This document shows, one piece after another, positions 27,869-36,961 of a stretch of DNA of 64,000 nt. Numbering within the stretch: the first letter of the stretch is position 1; each line of letters opens with the position of its first letter. The DNA is from Iodobacter ciconiae. GTDB lineage: Bacteria > Pseudomonadota > Gammaproteobacteria > Burkholderiales > Chitinibacteraceae. The notes under the pieces were generated by a model. It had not been told where the DNA came from. It worked only from the letters and a program-made list of their open reading frames with translations, and made no database searches. A program made the position numbers and the translations under genes. The stretch lies in assembly GCF_003952345.1 (NCBI RefSeq), contig NZ_CP034433.1, positions 1,984,001 to 2,048,000 on the forward strand, in the 5' to 3' direction.

Positions 27869-29557
27869 CTACCCGCTCACATGCTCGATTTGCAGCTGCA
27901 CTACGCGGTTGCCACGAAATTCGTTTACGCCGATACGATACACGGCCATGATTTTGGGCGGCAGCGGATCGGCATGACCAAAGCGCATGGCATCCAGCAC
28001 CAGGCCGTGCGGATTGGCGAGTTTCAGTTTTAAGTGGCGCTCGCCCACCAGCCGCTGCTCGACCACGGTGAATTCGCCCTGAAACACCGGCGCGGGAAAG
28101 CCTTGGCCCCAGACTTGCGTATCCAGCTTTTCGGCCACTTCCAGCGCAAAAAGCTCGGTAGACAACTCGCCATCGGTTTCAATTTTTCGCTCCAGCGTAC
28201 CCGCATCCATCAGCTCATGACACACCAACTCGAACGCAGTTTTAAAGCGCGCAAAGTCGGCTTGGCGCAGGCTTAGGCCCGCCGCCATCGCGTGGCCGCC
28301 AAATTTGAGGATTAAATCGGGGTGGCGTTTGGATGCCAAATCCAGCGCATCGCGCAGATGCAAGCCGGGGATAGAGCGGCCCGAGCCTTTGATTTCATCA
28401 TCGTTGCCATCAGCAAACACGATGGTTGGGCGATGAAAGCGATCTTTCATTCTGGAGGCTACAATTCCCACCACGCCCTGATGCCAGTCACCCTGATACA
28501 GGCTGATGCTGTAAGCGTCTTCCACAGCAATGTCTGCCAGAATGGCTTCGGCCTCGGCGCGCATGCCCACTTCAATCTCGCGCCGCTCGCGGTTCATGCC
28601 ATCCAGCTCTTTAGCCAGTGGCGTGGCGGCCGCTTCTGAATCGGCCAACAGGCAGGCAATCCCTAAGCTCATATCGTCCAGACGCCCCGCCGCATTCAGC
28701 CTTGGCCCCAGCGTAAAGCCCAGATCAAAACAGGATGCTTTGTAAGGCAAACGCCCCGCAGCTGTAAACAAAGCCAGCACACCGGCACTGGCCCGCCCTG
28801 CCCGCATGCGCTTTAAGCCCTGCTCCACCAGAATGCGATTATTGCCATCGAGGCGCACCACATCGGCCACCGTGCCCAGCGCCACCAAATCCAGCAGCGT
28901 GGCCAGATTTGGCTCTTTGATACCTGCAAAAACCTGCCGCTCGCGCAGCTCGGCCCGCAGCGCCATCAGCACATAAAACATCACCCCCACACCGGCCAGA
29001 TTTTTACTGGCAAAGGTACAGCCCGGCTGATTGGGGTTCACAATCAACGTGGCGGGCAGCTCGTCCCCCGGCAGATGGTGATCGGTAATCAGCACATCAA
29101 TACCGAGAGCCTGCGCTGCAGCCACGCCCGCCACGCTGGCAATGCCGTTATCCACAGTTAAAATTAAATCGGGTGATTTCTGCGCTGCCAGCTCAACGAT
29201 TTCCGGGGTTAAGCCATAGCCATATTCAAAGCGATTAGGCACCACAAAATCAACCACCGCGCCCAGCATCGCCAGGCCCCGCATCCCCACCGCGCAAGCC
29301 GTTGCACCATCGGCATCGTAATCAGCCACGATCAGAATACGCTCTTTGGCGGCAATCGCATCTGCCAGGCGCTTGCCTGCCTCAATGATGTTTTTTAAAC
29401 CATGAAAAGGCAGCAGGTGGGCCAATTCGTGCTCTAGCTCGGAGCGGCTAGCAATGCCGCGAGCCGCGTACAAACGGGCTTCTAGCGGGGATAAGCCTTG
29501 CTCGCAAAGCAAAGATTCGGCGGCAGACGGAACAATTCGGGGGGAAATAATGGTCAT
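27869..29557 (-). CDS. recJ: Single-stranded-DNA-specific exonuclease RecJ
   Basis: A 562-residue DHH-superfamily 5'-3' exonuclease used in RecF-pathway recombination, mismatch and base-excision repair. The manganese-binding motifs are present: DYDADGATA (about residue 79), TVDNGI, the DHH of LITDHHLPGDELP, and the DHHA1 block GGHAMAAGL. A C-terminal OB-like domain completes the protein. The ATG at 29557 gives MTIISPRIVPS, a normal start. The RpfE-type gene upstream on the same strand is its usual neighbour in betaproteobacteria, but a 350-bp repeat-containing gap separates them here. Confidence 0.97.
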   Translation of the reverse strand: MTIISPRIVPSAAESLLCEQGLSPLEARLYAARGIASRSELEHELAHLLPFHGLKNIIEAGKRLADAIAAKERILIVADYDADGATACAVGMRGLAMLGAVVDFVVPNRFEYGYGLTPEIVELAAQKSPDLILTVDNGIASVAGVAAAQALGIDVLITDHHLPGDELPATLIVNPNQPGCTFASKNLAGVGVMFYVLMALRAELRERQVFAGIKEPNLATLLDLVALGTVADVVRLDGNNRILVEQGLKRMRAGRASAGVLALFTAAGRLPYKASCFDLGFTLGPRLNAAGRLDDMSLGIACLLADSEAAATPLAKELDGMNRERREIEVGMRAEAEAILADIAVEDAYSISLYQGDWHQGVVGIVASRMKDRFHRPTIVFADGNDDEIKGSGRSIPGLHLRDALDLASKRHPDLILKFGGHAMAAGLSLRQADFARFKTAFELVCHELMDAGTLERKIETDGELSTELFALEVAEKLDTQVWGQGFPAPVFQGEFTVVEQRLVGERHLKLKLANPHGLVLDAMRFGHADPLPPKIMAVYRIGVNEFRGNRVVQLQIEHVSG

Positions 29558-29764
29558 GGCTGACTCAAAGTGACAAATATAAAACTTCTAAAACAAACTT
29601 CTGTGGACACAGAAAAAGTAGAGGAAAAGCGAAGGGTATACCACGGTGCTTTTTGAACTGAACCACGGCGTCATCCCCGAGTGTGTTTATCAAAAATGAC
29701 AACTTTAACTTTTTGAGAGTCAAACCAGGACACAAAAAGGAATCGATAGTAAATCCCTAAGTTT

Positions 29765-29820
29765 CTCTCCGTGTAACTCTGCGCCCTCTGGGGTCGAAGT
29801 GGTTCAAGATTTGGGTTTTT
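29765..29820. repeat. Intergenic repeat, family A copy 3
   Basis: CTCTCCGTGTAACTCTGCGC (29765 on), then CCTCTGG and GTGGTTCAAGATTTGGG, matches the right half of the 485-600 palindrome. A further degraded piece (TTTTCTCTGTGTGCTCTTCATG) follows at about 29863-29884. The surrounding gap 29558-29910 has no supported gene. Confidence 0.7.
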
Positions 29821-29910
29821 GTGCATACATGAGTAGTGACAAATACTTAAACCCTTACGATTTTCTCTGTGTGCTCTTCATGTGCTTTGTGCCTACAGAT
29901 CTTTTTAGCG

Positions 29911-30909
29911 CTACAAAAAATCCCAAGGCAGCTTCGGTTTTTGCCAGATTTTCCAGCGTAAAGATCGGTTGGTTTGCAGGGCGAGGCCCAAATCCGGGAA
30001 AGTGATCGCCAGCGATTGACGCTTGCCGGATTTTAGGTCTGCCAAGAGAGGTGCAAACCAGTTTTTTTCCAAAGCCAGCCAGCCCTCCCGCCAATCATGA
30101 GCATTACCGTAGCAAGCCCCGAGGCGCAGATGATCAAGCATCACCAGCGCATCACCAACAGGCAAGCCATCCGCATTTGCGGGTAGAGGCAGCGCGTCCG
30201 AGCCGCCAAGCTGCATGCTGCCGCGCAGCAACAAATCATTTGTATAAACAGGAATTTCCGGCACAACAGGTGTATCTGTAACAGGATAATAGGACCCCCC
30301 CCAAAGCCAGAGGCTGTTGATCGTTTGCGCATCCGGACGCTTGTCATTCACAGCATGGGTATAGAGGTACATCTGAATTTCATTGAGCACTCGATGCCAC
30401 TTCAGCTCATCCGTGCCCTTAGGCAAAAGCGTATTGATATCTCGGCCAATGGCTGCATCAAGTGATGTCCATGTCAGCTGAGGATCGCATGGCAGGCGCA
30501 GATACCAGCGCGTAGGACTGGCCACTACAAACTGCATGCCGTCTTCGCCAAACACACTATTTAAACCCGCTACCAGCGCCTCAGCCTCTGCCTGGCTAAT
30601 TTGAAAATGCTGTGCATCAAACAGTAATAAGCCATCCCGCTCGATTTTAAGATGCACCGGATCGGCACGCAGCCAAAAACCGGCCTGTGCCACCGGAAAA
30701 TCCACTCCCAAACTTAAAGCTGCTGCCGGCAACGTATCCATACCCAGACACCCGGCCAGCCAGGACTCCACGCTTTGCGTGTGCGCAGGTGCCCGCTTTC
30801 CGCGCCCGCAAAGCAGAGCCAGAGCAGGCAAAGCTAAGCCCGTAGTGATAAACCGGCACTGGTCAGCATCGGGCCAGTCGGCATAAGAAACAAGTAAATG
30901 AAGTGACAT
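29911..30909 (-). CDS. RpfE-type / phosphoglycerate-mutase-like protein
   Basis: A 332-residue cytoplasmic protein without membrane segments. It matches the proteins annotated as RpfE-type regulatory protein or cofactor-independent phosphoglycerate mutase that precede recJ in betaproteobacteria and xanthomonads. Recognisable blocks are ASPTRWYLRLP, AAIGRDINTLLPKG, LNEIQMYLYTHAVNDKR and INSLWLWGG. I see no metal-binding alkaline-phosphatase signature, so mutase activity is doubtful. A run of eight G in the coding strand (30295-30302) encodes the Trp-Gly-Gly of the last block and could slip. Function is inferred from family name and neighbourhood only. Confidence 0.7.
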   Translation of the reverse strand: MSLHLLVSYADWPDADQCRFITTGLALPALALLCGRGKRAPAHTQSVESWLAGCLGMDTLPAAALSLGVDFPVAQAGFWLRADPVHLKIERDGLLLFDAQHFQISQAEAEALVAGLNSVFGEDGMQFVVASPTRWYLRLPCDPQLTWTSLDAAIGRDINTLLPKGTDELKWHRVLNEIQMYLYTHAVNDKRPDAQTINSLWLWGGSYYPVTDTPVVPEIPVYTNDLLLRGSMQLGGSDALPLPANADGLPVGDALVMLDHLRLGACYGNAHDWREGWLALEKNWFAPLLADLKSGKRQSLAITFPDLGLALQTNRSLRWKIWQKPKLPWDFL

Positions 30910-31124
30910 AGAGAAAATTTTACAGGAGAGTTTGCATAAGACGTAAAAACAGAGGTTGCTTCATCTAGCCAGGCGTCGCAACTACAAAGAAACTTCAGCC
31001 CGGGGAAAACACAGTCTGGGCATACTTTTACGCCCAGGCATTGATTACTACCTTCTGTGGGCACAATAAAACCCGTACCTGCCCTGCATTTATTGACTGG
31101 ATATTTAAAGACAGCAGCTTTAGA

Positions 31125-31973
31125 TTAGTCTTCTTCCAGCTGAAAGCGGCGGCGGTTGAGCTCTTCTTCTTTCACACTATCGATTTCACGCATCAAGCCA
31201 CGTACATCGGCTTTTTTCTCGCTACGGCGGGCGCGGCCAGTCAGCACCACATCCGGGTGCAGCTCGCCTTTTTCGTAGTGGCTCCAGATCTCGAAAGCGT
31301 AATCGGTATTCAGTAACTCCGGCGCAAACTGGCCAAAATAAGTGGCCAGATTACCCACATCGCGCTCCAGCATGCTAAACGCACTGTTGTTGCCTGCAGC
31401 ATCCACAGCCTGTGGCAAGTCGATAATCACCGGGCCATCGGCATCGACCAGGATATTGTATTCGGATAAATCACCATGAATCACACCGGCGCAAAGCATT
31501 AATACCACCTGTTTAATCAGCATGGCGTGAAATTTCAAAGCAACTTCGGGGCTTAGCACAACATCATTTAATCGTGGGGCAGCGTGGCCTGCAGCATCAG
31601 TCACCAGCTCCATTAAGAGCACGCCTTCAAAGCAGTTATAAGGCTGAGGCACACGCACGCCTGCTGCGGCTAAACGGTGCAAAGCGTCTACTTCGGCCGT
31701 TTGCCACACTTCTTCTGCCATTTTTCGGCCATAACGGCTGCCTTTTTCCATGGCACGGGCATCGCGCGAGCCACGAACTTTACGGCCTTCCTGATAAGCC
31801 GCATTCTGTTTAAAGCTACGCTGATTCGCTTCTTTGTAAACCTTGGCGCAGCGAACATCGTCACCACAGCGCACTACGTAAACCACGGCTTCTTTGCCAC
31901 TCATCAGCTGGCGGAGTACTTCATCAACAAGTCCATTCTGAACAAGCGGTTCTAATCTTTTTGGGGTTTTCAT
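31125..31973 (-). CDS. RIO1-family serine/threonine protein kinase
   Basis: A 282-residue atypical kinase. It has an N-terminal nucleotide-binding segment (LMSGKEAVVYVVRCGDDVRCAKVYK), the catalytic loop HGDLSEYNILVD (about residues 164-175) and the metal-binding DLPQ in VIIDLPQAVD, as in bacterial RIO proteins of the PA4780 type. The lysine-rich N-terminus and acidic tail (RRRFQLEED) are typical. RIO kinases act on ribosome biogenesis in archaea and eukaryotes; the bacterial targets are not established. It stands alone, with about 215 bp to the RpfE-like gene and 240 bp to the next gene. Confidence 0.9.
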   Translation of the reverse strand: MKTPKRLEPLVQNGLVDEVLRQLMSGKEAVVYVVRCGDDVRCAKVYKEANQRSFKQNAAYQEGRKVRGSRDARAMEKGSRYGRKMAEEVWQTAEVDALHRLAAAGVRVPQPYNCFEGVLLMELVTDAAGHAAPRLNDVVLSPEVALKFHAMLIKQVVLMLCAGVIHGDLSEYNILVDADGPVIIDLPQAVDAAGNNSAFSMLERDVGNLATYFGQFAPELLNTDYAFEIWSHYEKGELHPDVVLTGRARRSEKKADVRGLMREIDSVKEEELNRRRFQLEED

Positions 31974-32178
31974 TTTCCAAAGTCCGGTATAAGCAAACAG
32001 CAGTGTGCCTTATGCCATAAATTTGCTTTTAGCGCAAAGATCGGGGCTAAAAAGGTTTTTTAATGAAGCACATATCCAACAATGAGTTGACACAAAACAT
32101 ACAGCAGCTAAAAGATTATGCCAGCGTTCAGCACGCTTGCAATCAACCATATTCCTATTTGGGCTCGGGGCGCTCGGA

Positions 32179-32184
32179 TATAAT
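32179..32184 (+). promoter_or_regulatory. Putative -10 element of the YhcH-family gene
   Basis: A perfect TATAAT 30 bases before the ATG at 32215. TTGGGC at 32159 is a poor -35 box with only 14 bases of spacing. Confidence 0.35.
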
Positions 32185-32214
32185 GTAAATATCCAATAAA
32201 ACAACGAGAACACC

Positions 32215-32682
32215 ATGTATCTGGGTTATTTGCACCAAGCCAATCTACCCCTGCCCGCAGCCATAGAAACAGCCCTGGATTATCTGCGCGTTACGGATTT
32301 TTCCGGTATGGAGAGCGGCCGCTATCCGATCAATGGTGATCTGATGTTTGCACTGATACAAACACCACAGACCCAGGCATGGGAAAGTGGCAAGCCCGAG
32401 TTCCATTCCCGCTACATTGATATCCAGTATTTGTTTGAAGGCGAAGAGCTGATCGGCTATGCCCCGCCCAATAAGACTCTGTTAAAAACCCATGATCAGC
32501 TAAAAGAAAGAGATATTGCCTTTGTAGCCCCTATAACCGGCGAATCCAGGCTTTATCTCACCCCCGGCATGTTTGCCATTTTTTACCCCGGCGAATTACA
32601 TAAGCCCTGCCGGGCAAGTAATCAGCCAATGATTATCAAAAAAGTAGTTATCAAGATTGCTAAAACGCTTATCAGCGATTAA
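32215..32682 (+). CDS. YhcH/YjgK/YiaL (DUF386) family protein
   Basis: A 155-residue cupin-like protein. Family marks are GRYPINGDLMFALIQ, the metal-binding stretch EFHSRYIDIQYLFEGEE and the C-terminal FYPGELHKPC, where histidines and glutamates would hold a metal ion. Relatives act on sugar substrates (EbgC, YhcH of the sialic-acid operon), probably as anomerases or mutarotases. No sugar operon surrounds it; the only sugar-related sequence nearby is the fructokinase remnant 155 bp downstream. Length and start are normal. Confidence 0.9.
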   Translation: MYLGYLHQANLPLPAAIETALDYLRVTDFSGMESGRYPINGDLMFALIQTPQTQAWESGKPEFHSRYIDIQYLFEGEELIGYAPPNKTLLKTHDQLKERDIAFVAPITGESRLYLTPGMFAIFYPGELHKPCRASNQPMIIKKVVIKIAKTLISD

Positions 32683-32836
32683 CGGTCAGAAGCTCCAGAC
32701 GGAGCGTAAACTATCTGTATTCACGCTCTGCTCACAGATTCATTCTTTTAAAGACAATCCAGCAACCAGATATAAATCAAACGGTTAGCTTTAAAGAATC
32801 AAACCTGCTCGTTACTACACCCAACCATAATATCTA

Positions 32837-33029
32837 ATGATGAAAGGCCAGCACATACCATCAGCTACTGCCCACACTTTGCCAGTTTTTATTGCTGCCG
32901 GTGAAGCGCTCACCGATATGATCCGTGCTGATGGCGGTCAGTATTGCCAGTGGTGCGGCCGCCTGCTTGCATCACGGCGCAACACCAGCAGAGTTAGAAA
33001 CCGTCATGATGCTCTATGCACAGGCTTAA
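32837..33029 (+). pseudogene. PfkB-family sugar kinase (fructokinase) reduced to its two ends
   Basis: The first segment, near 32882-32946, reads FIAAGEALTDMIRADGGQY, the beginning of PfkB-type fructokinases. From 32949, in the next frame, SGAAACLHHGATPAELETVM and a short tail to the TAA at 33027-33029 match the C-terminal end of the same family. The ~250 residues between, including the catalytic GAGD motif, are missing. The simplest reading is an internal deletion of an ancestral gene. The remnant ends exactly against the stop of the convergent coiled-coil gene. Confidence 0.65.
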
Positions 33030-33604
33030 TGCCCGCTTGGCTCTTTGGCGGAAGGGGCCTCGGGTTTGCCTGCGTTACTATTTTGCTTGATGCATTCTTT
33101 CCAGGCGGTGCTTCCTTTTCCACCCCCTGCAGGCAAGACACAATCACCGCCACCAAACTTTACATAGCCCCCACCGGCAGGCTTAATATCTGCGCCTTCT
33201 TTAGATGCGTCACCATGAGCAGCAGGTTCGCTACCTCCACCAGCCCTGGCACCACCACGGCGCTCCAGATCCTCAACTTTCACTTCAAGTTCTTCTACCT
33301 CAATTTTTTTTTCTTTTACTTCTTTTTTCAGCTCGGATATTTTTTCTTCCAACTCTTTACGCGTTTCAATGGTTTCTTCAAAAGAAATTTTTAAACGCGC
33401 AATTTGCTCTATATATTGAGCCCTTTCAAAATTACGCTTAGTCATACCAATAGCAATGCCAATAATCAGCACAAGCAGAAAACCAAAAAAACCACCTGCA
33501 ATAATTAGCTTTAAGCGGTTTTTTTGCATAAAAGAAGGGCTGGGTGAGCCGTGAAGTTCATCCTCAACATGAGAACTGGCATGTGCTGCAGCATGATCGC
33601 TCAT
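33026..33604 (-). CDS. Single-pass membrane protein with coiled coil, function unknown
   Basis: About 192 residues from the ATG at 33604, which has a GGAA site eight bases upstream. An ATG at 33634 and a GTG at 33679 are in-frame alternatives. After a His/Ala-rich cytoplasmic segment comes one membrane helix (LKLIIAGGFFGFLLVLIIGI). A ~55-residue Lys/Glu coiled coil follows (ETRKELEEKISELKKEV and on), then a Gly-rich tail with two cysteines (GGGDCVLPAGG and WKECIKQ). The outline suggests a membrane-tethered periplasmic dimer. No family is recognised. The stop overlaps the end of the fructokinase remnant on the opposite strand. Confidence 0.75.
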   Translation of the reverse strand: MSDHAAAHASSHVEDELHGSPSPSFMQKNRLKLIIAGGFFGFLLVLIIGIAIGMTKRNFERAQYIEQIARLKISFEETIETRKELEEKISELKKEVKEKKIEVEELEVKVEDLERRGGARAGGGSEPAAHGDASKEGADIKPAGGGYVKFGGGDCVLPAGGGKGSTAWKECIKQNSNAGKPEAPSAKEPSGH

Positions 33605-33711
33605 TGTATTATTTCCATTATCCGGTTTCATCATTTCTACGCGGACGGGAATCCGGCATTGATAAAAGAGCCCCGACACACACCCAGAAATAATAATTTA
33701 ATCAACACTAT

Positions 33712-34164
33712 TCAGGGTAAATTTACTTCTCCCTGTCGCTCAAAGCTTACACCATCAGGACGTAATGGCAGAAAAAGCTTACCTATTATACGATAGGCGA
33801 TTGGCTTGCCACTTGCTTGCATGGCATTAAATTGCTGCATAAATATACTTAGAGATGTGGTGATATGAAGCTTTATCAGAGCTGATCCTAACTTGGGCAA
33901 AGTAACTACTTCGCTGGAAACCCCTTCGGCAAAATGCTTGCCGTTTACATCCATACTTAACTGCACCCCCTTAATATCCAGCGATACATTATTTGGATTA
34001 GTAAGGCGCAGGCTCAGTACAAAACGCTGCTCCAGCAAGCCTATTTCAGCCACACTCAAACCGGCAAGACTTACACTTGGTTTTTCAAAAGAGTTATACA
34101 AACTGGAGCAGCCGGCAAGCAAAATACCCAGTAATAGTAAAATCCTTCCTGCCCATTTATACAT
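33712..34164 (-). CDS. LEA type 2 (WHy-domain) family lipoprotein
   Basis: A 150-residue exported lipoprotein with lipobox LLAGC (Cys19) after a short hydrophobic signal. The body is a single immunoglobulin-like WHy/LEA14 domain, marked by LRLTNPNNVSLDIKGVQLSM and the following beta strands. Related bacterial proteins are linked to envelope or desiccation stress, but no specific role is shown. Its start overlaps the end of the upstream thioesterase gene by eight bases, so the two are translationally coupled. The coiled-coil gene follows about 100 bp downstream on the same strand. Confidence 0.85.
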   Translation of the reverse strand: MYKWAGRILLLLGILLAGCSSLYNSFEKPSVSLAGLSVAEIGLLEQRFVLSLRLTNPNNVSLDIKGVQLSMDVNGKHFAEGVSSEVVTLPKLGSALIKLHITTSLSIFMQQFNAMQASGKPIAYRIIGKLFLPLRPDGVSFERQGEVNLP

Positions 34165-34564
34165 TCATCATCTCTTGCAAACGGCAGCCCAACTCACCAT
34201 TTAAAGGCATTGCACCGGGCGTGCCGGCATGGATCACGGCAATGGTTACATCGGCTTCTGCCACCAGTTTTGCATTATCGGCCCGCACAATGCGCTGATG
34301 AATAATTCCCTCTTTTTCAGTCAAATGAACCATACGGGTTTCTATTTTTAATACATCACCCATCGTGGCAGGACGCTTATAGCGAATATCAATTCGACTA
34401 ATCACTAAGGCCAGCTTTTCGCGGGTAAACCACTCCAAGCCCCCGCTCTCATCCACCAAAGCCCAACGAGCTTCTTCTAAAAATTCTAAATAACGCGCGT
34501 TATTAACATGACCGTATAAATCCAGATGATAGCCGCGAACCTTGATTTCAGTGGCTTGAGCCAT
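34157..34564 (-). CDS. Hotdog-fold acyl-CoA thioesterase (YbgC/4HBT type)
   Basis: 135 residues. The opening VRGYHLDLYGHVNNARYLEFLEEARW contains the 4HBT signature with the catalytic Asp (HLDLYGHVNNARY). The protein then reads YKRPATMGDVLKIETRM and ends RLQEMMNV, as in small tetrameric thioesterases that hydrolyse acyl-CoA. The ATG at 34564 has a strong GGGAGA site six bases away; the open frame extends to 34846, but that region underlies the divergent AsmA gene. Substrate cannot be told from sequence. It starts a three-gene minus-strand group (thioesterase, LEA lipoprotein, coiled-coil protein). Confidence 0.88.
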   Translation of the reverse strand: MAQATEIKVRGYHLDLYGHVNNARYLEFLEEARWALVDESGGLEWFTREKLALVISRIDIRYKRPATMGDVLKIETRMVHLTEKEGIIHQRIVRADNAKLVAEADVTIAVIHAGTPGAMPLNGELGCRLQEMMNV

Positions 34565-34639
34565 GTTTTTCTCCCGTGTGTGAAAATTTTTAACAATCTT
34601 AACTTTGAAATTAATCCATGTCTTCGGGATAATCCCCGC

Positions 34640-36961
34640 ATGCATCGTCCTACTATAGATTGGCGACACTCTCGCCCCTTCCGTATTTGCCTGCTTTTGC
34701 TCGTCATGCTTGTGGCGTTGCTTGGCACGGTACCCTATTTTATTTCTTTTGATCTGATCAAAAGCGGGCTTTCCATCATGCTGGAAAAAGACACCAAACG
34801 GCAGCTCAGCATACGTGGAGATGCCCGTTTTGTCCTGTTGCCTCAACCCGCACTACTTTTAGATGATGTCACGCTGACCGAGCCTGGCGAAACAACAATT
34901 TTCTCGCATGCAGATCGTGTGCGAATTGAATTGAGCCCATGGCCATTACTTATTGGTAAGGGAAAAATCAAAGCACTCGATTTTGAAAAACCCGCACTCA
35001 ATGTCATACGCCGCGAAGATGGTACATATAATTTTGAAGACTTGCTTACTCCAAAATCACATACCAAAGAGCTAAGTTTCTCGCTCGACACCGTTCATTT
35101 TACCGAAGCTTCGTTTAAGCTTTCCGATGAATTTTTAGGTGAGAGCCTGCGTCTGTCACGGCTTAATCTCACCATGAAAAACTTATCCGACCCCAAAGCC
35201 GGGCATCTTGATCTGGATGGCATGCTGCTGATTGGTGACAACGGCAGGCCGGTGCAATGGCAGGGCGCACTCAGTGCCAGCGCAGCCATGCGCTACCATG
35301 AGGCAGACCATCGTTTGCTGGTCGCTGACTTACTACTGGAATTAGAGCAAAAAGGAGGCAGCTCGCCCGAGCTGCGCTTACAGAATGTAAAGGTAAGCAC
35401 GGTGGGTAATCTGGTCTATGGCTGGCAGCCGCTACGTTTTAAAGGTGGTGAGCTTAAACTCAATATATCCGGACAGCGCGCAGGACAGCACTGGAAGGGC
35501 GAGCTGGATGTGCCTGAAATTCTGCTATCCAAAGAAGCAGTTAATTTGAACCATTTGAAATTAAATGTAGATATGCAAAGCCCCAGCGGGCAACTGAGTG
35601 CAAAAGCGACGATCCCGAATCTTACAGGCCTGAAACAGGGTCTGCTGCGCACCGAAACAGCCAGCTTCGAAGTAAAACTTCATAGTCCGGAACAAAACCT
35701 GGCACTCACTTTTGCCAGCCCGCTGGAATTACTCAATGGCAGTATTGCAAGGTTACCTGCTTATCGCCTTACCGGAACCTACACCAACCGCAATTTACCA
35801 AGGGGCGCGATTGGCCTGGATCTGAATGGCGCAGGGGCGCTCAATTTACAAGCAGAATCACTAAGCCTGAGCAGCCAAGGGCAGCTGGATAAATCACCGG
35901 TAAAAGCACAAATCGAAGTAACAGACTTTGTGCGCCCCCATTACGCGGTGGATGTTGACCTTAATAAGCTTGATTTATCGCCCTATCTGCCTGTAGTTGC
36001 TGCAGGAGCAAAAACAGTTAATCCGGATAAGCCTTTTGATTTCTGGTGGCTTGATAATCTGGATGCCAGCGGCAAGCTTAAAATTGGCGAGCTGGCAATG
36101 CAAAAACTGCATATTAACAATATATCGCTGGAATTTGCCGCAAAAAACCGCAAGCTTAACCTGGAGCCTTTAGCTGCAACACTCTACGGAGGCCAGCTTA
36201 CAGGCAGCCTGAAGGTGGATGCCAGCAAAAAAACGCCCTCGTTCCGTATACAGCAAAAACTTGCCAATATGAATATCAATGCACTGCTTACCGATGTTAT
36301 CGATAACAGCCGCTTTGAGGGCCGTGGCCATCTGGATTTAGATGTGGCCGCGGTAGGAAACCAGCTCAGCCATTTACGCCGGACTGCAGGCGGTAATGTC
36401 AGATTGCTACTGAATCAGGGAGCGGTCAGGGGGATTGACCTGGAAGCCTTGCTGCGCACCGCCAGCCGCCAGATCAGCCTGATGAATGGTGAAACCAGCC
36501 CTTCACTCAATCTTGATGCAAAAACCTCTTTTAGCGAGCTGCGCTCCACGCTCACGCTGAAGCATGGTGTCGCCAGCAATAGTGATCTGGCTGTTACCGC
36601 AGGCATACTTAGACTTACTGGTGGTGGTACTCTGGATTTAAACAGCAATGCCATTGATTACAATATGAATGCCAGCGCAAACCCTAAGGTACCTGCGCTC
36701 AAGGGTTTATCAGGCCTCAGCTTACCTATCAAGCTGACCGGTGCCCTAAGCGCCCCCGAATACCATATCGATTACGCCAGCCTGAAAGAGCAGATTCTGC
36801 TCAAGCAAAAGACCGCATCTGAAGCCCAGGCTCCCGTAAGTAAAGCACCGGCACAAAAAGCAGCGCAGCCCCGCAAAGCTGCAGGGCTCAAAGCTGCCGC
36901 AGGCACAAAAGCCACGGCTAAAAAAACCACCTCCCCAAAGGCAGAAAAACCCCATAAATGA
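34640..36961 (+). CDS. AsmA family protein
   Basis: 773 residues from the ATG at 34640 (MHRPTIDWRHSRPFR). One N-terminal membrane helix (ICLLLLVMLVALLGTVPYF) is followed by a long periplasmic region of repeating beta strands. It carries the AsmA N-terminal marks (RGDARFVLLPQPALLLDDVTL) and, near residue 590, the AsmA-2 block (FEGRGHLDLDVAAVGNQLSHL and GAVRGIDLEALL). Such proteins form lipid-binding grooves thought to move phospholipids between the membranes. The last ~45 residues are an Ala/Lys-rich low-complexity tail. The stop overlaps the mutY start (ATGA). Confidence 0.92.
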   Translation: MHRPTIDWRHSRPFRICLLLLVMLVALLGTVPYFISFDLIKSGLSIMLEKDTKRQLSIRGDARFVLLPQPALLLDDVTLTEPGETTIFSHADRVRIELSPWPLLIGKGKIKALDFEKPALNVIRREDGTYNFEDLLTPKSHTKELSFSLDTVHFTEASFKLSDEFLGESLRLSRLNLTMKNLSDPKAGHLDLDGMLLIGDNGRPVQWQGALSASAAMRYHEADHRLLVADLLLELEQKGGSSPELRLQNVKVSTVGNLVYGWQPLRFKGGELKLNISGQRAGQHWKGELDVPEILLSKEAVNLNHLKLNVDMQSPSGQLSAKATIPNLTGLKQGLLRTETASFEVKLHSPEQNLALTFASPLELLNGSIARLPAYRLTGTYTNRNLPRGAIGLDLNGAGALNLQAESLSLSSQGQLDKSPVKAQIEVTDFVRPHYAVDVDLNKLDLSPYLPVVAAGAKTVNPDKPFDFWWLDNLDASGKLKIGELAMQKLHINNISLEFAAKNRKLNLEPLAATLYGGQLTGSLKVDASKKTPSFRIQQKLANMNINALLTDVIDNSRFEGRGHLDLDVAAVGNQLSHLRRTAGGNVRLLLNQGAVRGIDLEALLRTASRQISLMNGETSPSLNLDAKTSFSELRSTLTLKHGVASNSDLAVTAGILRLTGGGTLDLNSNAIDYNMNASANPKVPALKGLSGLSLPIKLTGALSAPEYHIDYASLKEQILLKQKTASEAQAPVSKAPAQKAAQPRKAAGLKAAAGTKATAKKTTSPKAEKPHK

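Noticed and set aside
32837..33394. Plus-strand frame of 185 codons
   Set aside because: Its first part is the fructokinase relic; after that it runs antisense through the coiled-coil gene and becomes low-complexity Phe/Thr-rich, so it is not a real protein.
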